DNA of 9,216 bases, taken from assembly GCA_947259625.1 (NCBI GenBank), contig CAMYMY010000119.1, positions 1 to 9,216 of the forward strand, read 5' to 3'. The stretch's first letter is position 1. Every line of letters starts with the position of its first letter. The DNA comes from an uncultured Kiloniellales bacterium (GTDB lineage Bacteria; Pseudomonadota; Alphaproteobacteria; Kiloniellales; JAKSDN01). Position numbers and translations under genes: made by a program. The notes below the pieces were generated by a model that made no database searches, had not been told where the DNA came from, and saw only the letters and a list, made by a program, of their open reading frames with translations. Below are positions 7,458-9,216 of this stretch, in pieces.

Positions 7458-7572
7458 CGCCCTTCACCCCCGCACCCGGCCGAAGCCGACAAACGATCCG
7501 GGATACATAGTACAGATGCGGTTTGCGGGCCACGGGAAATGGCGGACGGCGTTCAGCGCCGAAACCGACAAG
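7458..7572. other. Intergenic region between ETF-QO and the duplicated efflux-gene region
   Basis: This 115-bp stretch should hold the ETF-QO promoter on the minus strand. A possible -10 (TACTAT, 7512-7507) is seen but without a good -35 at normal spacing. The 14-mer GCCGAARCCGACAA occurs twice in the same orientation (7479-7492 and 7558-7571, one difference). No gene is supported here. The second 14-mer ends two bases before the left copy of the 147-bp repeat begins, so the boundary of the duplication is close. Confidence 0.3.
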
Positions 7573-7719
7573 GCTTGCGGAAGGCGGGACGGTGATGCTC
7601 CTATCACTTCCGGAAGTTCTTCTTCCGCGGGCTGTTGTGGGAAGACATGGCGAAACTCCAGGCGTTGTCGCGGCGATGGTTTGGACGCAAGGGGCAGCCG
7701 CCGGGCGCGGCGGCGGCGA
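7573..7719 (+). repeat. Left copy of a 147-bp direct repeat (leader plus first 24 codons of adaptor-like gene)
   Basis: This stretch matches 8959-9105 base for base with no gaps and five differences by eye (about 97%). The shared part starts at GCTTGCGG and ends exactly where the left copy runs into the TTTTGGGGTCA reiterations. It includes 74 bp of upstream sequence and the first 24 codons. Similarity is as high in the non-coding as in the coding part, which favours a recent duplication over two old paralogues. Confidence 0.9.
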
Positions 7720-7720
7720 A

Positions 7721-7761
7721 GTTTTGGGGTCACGAGTTTTGGGGTCACAGTTTTGGGGTCA
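7721..7761 (+). repeat. Three tandem copies of GTTTTGGGGTCA at the left edge of the mini-element
   Basis: GTTTTGGGGTCA occurs at 7721-7732, 7736-7747 and 7750-7761, with periods of 15 and 14 bp. Each copy consists of flanking bases GTTTT plus the first seven bases of the element's inverted repeat. Only the third copy continues into the complete 20-bp end. The other element ends in the window do not show this reiteration. Confidence 0.85.
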
Positions 7762-7774
7762 GGTCTTGAATTAT
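7755..7774 (+). repeat. Inverted repeat, left end of mini-element
   Basis: GGGGTCAGGTCTTGAATTAT, the perfect reverse complement of 7953-7972 and identical to 8027-8046. The transposase remnant's stop codon (minus-strand TAA, 7773-7771) lies inside it. Confidence 0.95.
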
Positions 7775-7925
7775 AAGGTCAAGGCCTTCACGATCTTGCT
7801 CACGGTGGTGTAGTGCAGGCCGCGGTGGCGGGCGACCTTGGCCAGGGCGTAGCCGTGGGCGGCATGGCGCGGCCCGTCACAGGGTAGAGCGTGCCCGGGA
7901 TCTCGATGCGCAACCGTCTCGTCAT
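7771..7925 (-). pseudogene. RAYT transposase remnant inside the mini-element
   Basis: On the minus strand an ATG at 7925 starts MTRRLRIEIPGTLYPVTGRA, the counterpart of the full transposase's MARPLRIEFPGALYHVTSRG. The deletion then joins this out of frame to the C-terminal helix-turn-helix segment HGYALAKVARHRGLHYTTVSKIVK and ALTL, whose TAA is at 7773-7771. Because of the frame change, translation from the ATG would stop at 7800 after 41 residues. All catalytic residues (HUH and tyrosine) are absent, so it cannot act as a transposase. Confidence 0.85.
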
Positions 7926-7952
7926 GAATCGAGTCTGGATCCTGAAAAACTG

Positions 7953-7972
7953 ATAATTCAAGACCTGACCCC
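7953..7972 (-). repeat. Inverted repeat, right end of mini-element
   Basis: ATAATTCAAGACCTGACCCC, the perfect reverse complement of 7755-7774. Identity stops after 20 bases, where the next inner bases no longer pair. Confidence 0.95.
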
Positions 7973-8026
7973 GAAGTCGCGAAGGTCCATCTGATCGAGG
8001 TGGTGACGGTGCGCTCCGAGGAGTAG

Positions 8027-8046
8027 GGGGTCAGGTCTTGAATTAT
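8027..8046 (+). repeat. Inverted repeat, left end of full RAYT element
   Basis: GGGGTCAGGTCTTGAATTAT, preceded by one further G that may belong to host or element. It contains the stop codon (minus-strand TAA, 8045-8043) of the transposase gene and lies 54 bp from the right end of the mini-element. Confidence 0.95.
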
Positions 8047-8894
8047 ACGTTTTCGACCTTCACGATCTTGCTCACGGTGGTGTAGTGCAGGCCGCTGTGG
8101 CGGGCGATCTCGGCCAAGGTGTAGCCGTGGGCCAGGTGGGCGCGGGCGATCCGCCGGTTGCGCTCCGGCTTGCCGAGGCCCTCGCCGGGTCCGAGGATCT
8201 CGCCCAGCGCCGGCCGGCCGGCGAAGCGCATGCGCCGGGGAACCTCGCTGAGATCGGCGTTCTCCGGATCAAGCCTTAGGCGTTCGACGAAATCCTCGCC
8301 ACCGAGAAAGACCTGCCCCTCGAGGCCACCCCAGGGCGCGGCCCGCCCCGCGCCCGCGGCCACAAAGGCCCGATAGGCCTCCTGCGCTGGAGCTCGCCGC
8401 GGGGCGAACTGCCCGAGGATCCAGTCGGTGGTCAGAAACACGGGCGCGCGCTCCTCACCCGCCGTGGCCCGGTAGCTGCTCCAGCGGTAGTCGCCGGGCC
8501 GGTCCACCATGCCGGCGCGCAGCGGGTTGAGCACGACATAGCGGCAGAGCTCCAGCAGGTAGCTCTCGCGCTCGACCAGGATCGCCTTGTAGCGGCCCTG
8601 GAAGAGGTGGCCGACGCGCCCGTGGCGGCGGTTGAAGCGCTGGGTGTAGACGCCGTTCAGTTGGCGCATGCCGCGCGACAGGTTGGCCTCCGGCGTCTCG
8701 ACCATCAGGTGGTAATGGTTGCCCATCAGGCAGTAGGCGTGGACCAGCCAGGCGAAGCGCTCGCGCGCCTCGGCCAGGACCGCCAGGAAGGCCGCGCGGT
8801 CCTTGTCGTCGAGGGCGATGTCCTGGCGCGCGTTGCCGCGACTCGTCACATGGTAGAGCGCGCCCGGGAACTCGATGCGCAGCGGTCTGGCCAT
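8043..8894 (-). CDS. REP-associated-type tyrosine transposase (Y1/HUH) with C-terminal helix-turn-helix
   Basis: This 283-aa protein belongs to the IS200-like Y1 transposase fold in its RAYT branch. It would nick and rejoin single-stranded DNA at the element ends through a covalent phosphotyrosine. The start MARPLRIEFPGALYHVTSRGN is the typical RAYT N-terminus. AYCLMGNHYHLMVETPE (53-69) contains the HUH metal-binding pair His60/His62. HGRVGHLFQGRYKAILVE (91-108) and the CRYVVLNPLRAGMV block (117-130) follow, with Tyr119 the probable nucleophile (Tyr112 is an alternative). A C-terminal HTH at about 245-280 (LAEIARHSGLHYTTVSKIVK) probably binds the ends. All key residues are present, so it may be active. 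No strong ribosome site precedes the ATG at 8894. It is the only gene of its element, and its stop lies in the inverted repeat. It may also act in trans on the mini-element beside it. Confidence 0.92.
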   Translation of the reverse strand: MARPLRIEFPGALYHVTSRGNARQDIALDDKDRAAFLAVLAEARERFAWLVHAYCLMGNHYHLMVETPEANLSRGMRQLNGVYTQRFNRRHGRVGHLFQGRYKAILVERESYLLELCRYVVLNPLRAGMVDRPGDYRWSSYRATAGEERAPVFLTTDWILGQFAPRRAPAQEAYRAFVAAGAGRAAPWGGLEGQVFLGGEDFVERLRLDPENADLSEVPRRMRFAGRPALGEILGPGEGLGKPERNRRIARAHLAHGYTLAEIARHSGLHYTTVSKIVKVENV

Positions 8895-8923
8895 GGCCCC
8901 GAAGTCTAGACCCTGAGAAACTG

Positions 8924-8943
8924 ATAATTCAAGACCTGACCCC
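8924..8943 (-). repeat. Inverted repeat, right end of full RAYT element
   Basis: ATAATTCAAGACCTGACCCC, identical to the right end of the mini-element and the perfect reverse complement of 8027-8046. It lies 29 bp upstream of the transposase start codon. Confidence 0.95.
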
Positions 8944-8958
8944 TTATTTCACGACAGT

Positions 8959-9105
8959 GCTTGCGGAAGGCGGGACGGTGATGCTCCTATCACCTCCGGA
9001 AGTTCTTCTTCCGCGGGCTGTTGTGGGAAGACATGGTGAAACTCCAGGCGTTGTCGCGGCGATGGTTTGGACGCAAGGGGCAGGCGCCGCACGCGGCGGC
9101 GGCGA
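8959..9105 (+). repeat. Right copy of the 147-bp direct repeat
   Basis: This is the partner of 7573-7719 at a fixed offset of 1386 bp. Here the reading frame continues without a break into a normal lipoprotein signal sequence, so this copy is taken as the functional one. The right limit of the duplication cannot be seen because the left copy is interrupted at this point. Confidence 0.9.
8977..9013 (+). promoter_or_regulatory. Two dyads upstream of the adaptor-like gene, candidate operator or leader structure
   Basis: GGTGAT-GCTCCT-ATCACC (8977-8994) is a perfect 6-bp inverted repeat with a 6-bp spacer. CGGAAG-TTCTT-CTTCCG (8997-9013) is a perfect 6-bp stem with a 5-nt loop, ending 19 bp before the ATG at 9033. 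In the left copy (7591-7627) the first dyad has lost one pair (ATCACT), while the second is intact and adjoins a 12-bp palindrome. Efflux operons are often controlled by repressors binding such dyads; no specific regulator can be named. Confidence 0.4.
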
Positions 9106-9216
9106 TGCTGGTTTTCGCGGTGCTCCTGCTCGGGCCCGCGGCCTGCGACCAGGGCGCCCAGGAAAAGAGCGGCGATGGCCGCAAGGCCGGCCAGAAGGTT
9201 CATCTGGTCGAGGTGG
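9033..9216 (+). CDS. N-terminal part of a lipoprotein, probably an RND efflux periplasmic adaptor (MFP), truncated by window edge
   Basis: The first 61 codons are present. They show a basic start (MVKLQALSRRWFGRKGQ), a hydrophobic segment (AAAAMLVFAVLLLGPAAC, 21-38) with probable lipid-attached Cys38, a short polar linker, then KVHLVEV. The broken duplicate shows the continuation VTVRSEE. A lipidated N-terminus followed by V-x-L-V-E-V-V-T-V is how many membrane-fusion proteins of tripartite RND pumps begin, linking inner-membrane pump to outer-membrane channel. The conserved lipoyl/barrel domains are outside the window, so the family call is tentative; another lipoprotein is possible. A GGGAAG precedes the ATG by three bases. 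An internal ATG at residue 25 would also leave a signal peptide. Confidence 0.6.
   Translation, partial: MVKLQALSRRWFGRKGQAPHAAAAMLVFAVLLLGPAACDQGAQEKSGDGRKAGQKVHLVEV

Larger units (their letters stand above)
7755..7972 (-). mobile_element. 218-bp non-autonomous mini-element derived from a RAYT transposon (MITE-like)
   Basis: It is bounded by perfect 20-bp inverted repeats identical to those of the full element at 8027-8943. The left about 106 bp, read from the plus strand, correspond to the transposase 3' end. The right about 110 bp correspond to its 5' end and leader. About 700 bp between are deleted, with the join near 7860-7863. Outside the inverted repeats it differs from the neighbouring full copy at roughly 11 of 86 positions on the left and has a 2-nt length difference on the right. 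It was therefore derived from a different family member, not from this neighbour. No target-site duplication is visible, consistent with Y1-type chemistry. Confidence 0.85.
7647..8026 (+). pseudogene. Broken duplicate of the lipoprotein/efflux-adaptor gene, split by the mini-element and truncated by the RAYT element
   Basis: From ATG 7647 the first 24 codons (MAKLQALSRRWFGRKGQ then PPGAAAA) match the intact copy at 9033. Codons 25-54, which hold the hydrophobic signal region and the lipoprotein cysteine, are missing and replaced by the 218-bp mini-element. The frame beyond the break ends at a TGA (7767-7769) inside the inverted repeat. After the mini-element, 7973-8026 resumes the gene with KVHLIEVVTVRSEE, matching codons 55-61 of the intact copy and continuing past the window edge of that copy. 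A TAG is created right where the next element starts. The remnant cannot make an exported adaptor. The VHLIEVVTVRSE segment resembles the start of the mature domain of RND membrane-fusion proteins; that family call is an inference from a short segment. Confidence 0.75.
8027..8943 (-). mobile_element. 917-bp RAYT transposon with 20-bp terminal inverted repeats
   Basis: Perfect 20-bp inverted repeats enclose one gene, a Y1-type transposase, which fills almost the whole unit. It is inserted after the codons for VRSEE of the duplicated adaptor fragment on the left. It is followed 15 bp later by the second copy of the adaptor leader on the right. No target-site duplication is apparent: the bases outside the ends are GGAGTAG on the left and TTATTTC on the right. 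The unit lies in the same orientation as the mini-element. Confidence 0.85.

Noticed and set aside
7479..7571. Direct repeat GCCGAARCCGACAA (two copies, 79 bp apart) as attachment sites or operators
   Set aside because: One mismatch in 14 GC-rich bases, no element or regulator between the copies, and only two copies. Chance is adequate.
5895..7595. 566-codon plus-strand frame opposite ETF-QO
   Set aside because: Antisense shadow of a gene with complete FAD and iron-sulfur motifs; no recognisable protein features.
7523..7813. Plus-strand frame running from the ETF-QO upstream region through the repeat into the mini-element
   Set aside because: It is out of frame with the duplicated gene start at 7647 and has no counterpart beside the right-hand copy. 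It is a by-product of the rearrangement.
7973..8026. CRISPR-like pattern of identical repeats separated by a spacer (element ends around 54 bp)
   Set aside because: The repeats are inverted, not direct. There are only two around the spacer, they are transposon ends, and there are no cas genes.

Overview
The window looks like a chromosomal segment from a GC-rich alphaproteobacterium, plausibly a Rhodospirillales-type, hopanoid-making organism. This rests on the high-GC third-position usage, the MEP-pathway gene ispE, an HpnN-type RND lipid transporter, an ETF-ubiquinone oxidoreductase, and the order ETF-QO / TPR lipoprotein / ispE, which from general knowledge is seen in that class. The taxonomy is an inference; no rRNA or tRNA is present.

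Positions 1-7457 are ordinary chromosomal backbone. The last 25 codons of a plus-strand, retropepsin-like aspartic protease converge on hpnN (103-2715, minus) across a perfect GC hairpin. Upstream of hpnN lie ispE (2852-3730), a large TPR-repeat lipoprotein (3791-5602) and ETF-QO (5805-7457), all on the minus strand. Good sigma70-like boxes precede hpnN (17-nt spacing) and the TPR gene (17-nt spacing next to an A-tract). The layout therefore suggests separate transcription units for ETF-QO, for TPR-ispE and for hpnN. IspE makes isoprenoid precursors, and hopanoids, the probable HpnN cargo, are made from them.

Positions 7573-9216 are an accessory, rearranged region and the most interesting part. 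The 5' end of a plus-strand lipoprotein gene, probably an RND-efflux periplasmic adaptor (MFP), occurs twice with its 74-bp upstream region: an apparently intact copy running off the right edge (from 9033) and a wrecked copy (7647-8026). Two related transposable units sit at the wreck. One is a 917-bp element (8027-8943) coding for a REP-associated-type Y1 (HUH) transposase. The other is a 218-bp internally deleted derivative (7755-7972). Both end in the same perfect 20-bp inverted repeat, GGGGTCAGGTCTTGAATTAT. The small one keeps only about 20 N-terminal and 30 C-terminal codons of a transposase and looks like a MITE-type non-autonomous passenger. A 54-bp slice of the adaptor gene is trapped between the two elements, and the 7-nt tip of the inverted repeat is reiterated three times beside the small element.

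No CRISPR array, RNA gene, riboswitch or new multi-gene system was recognised. The strongest candidate for something under-described is this pairing of a terminal-inverted-repeat RAYT with its mini-element.
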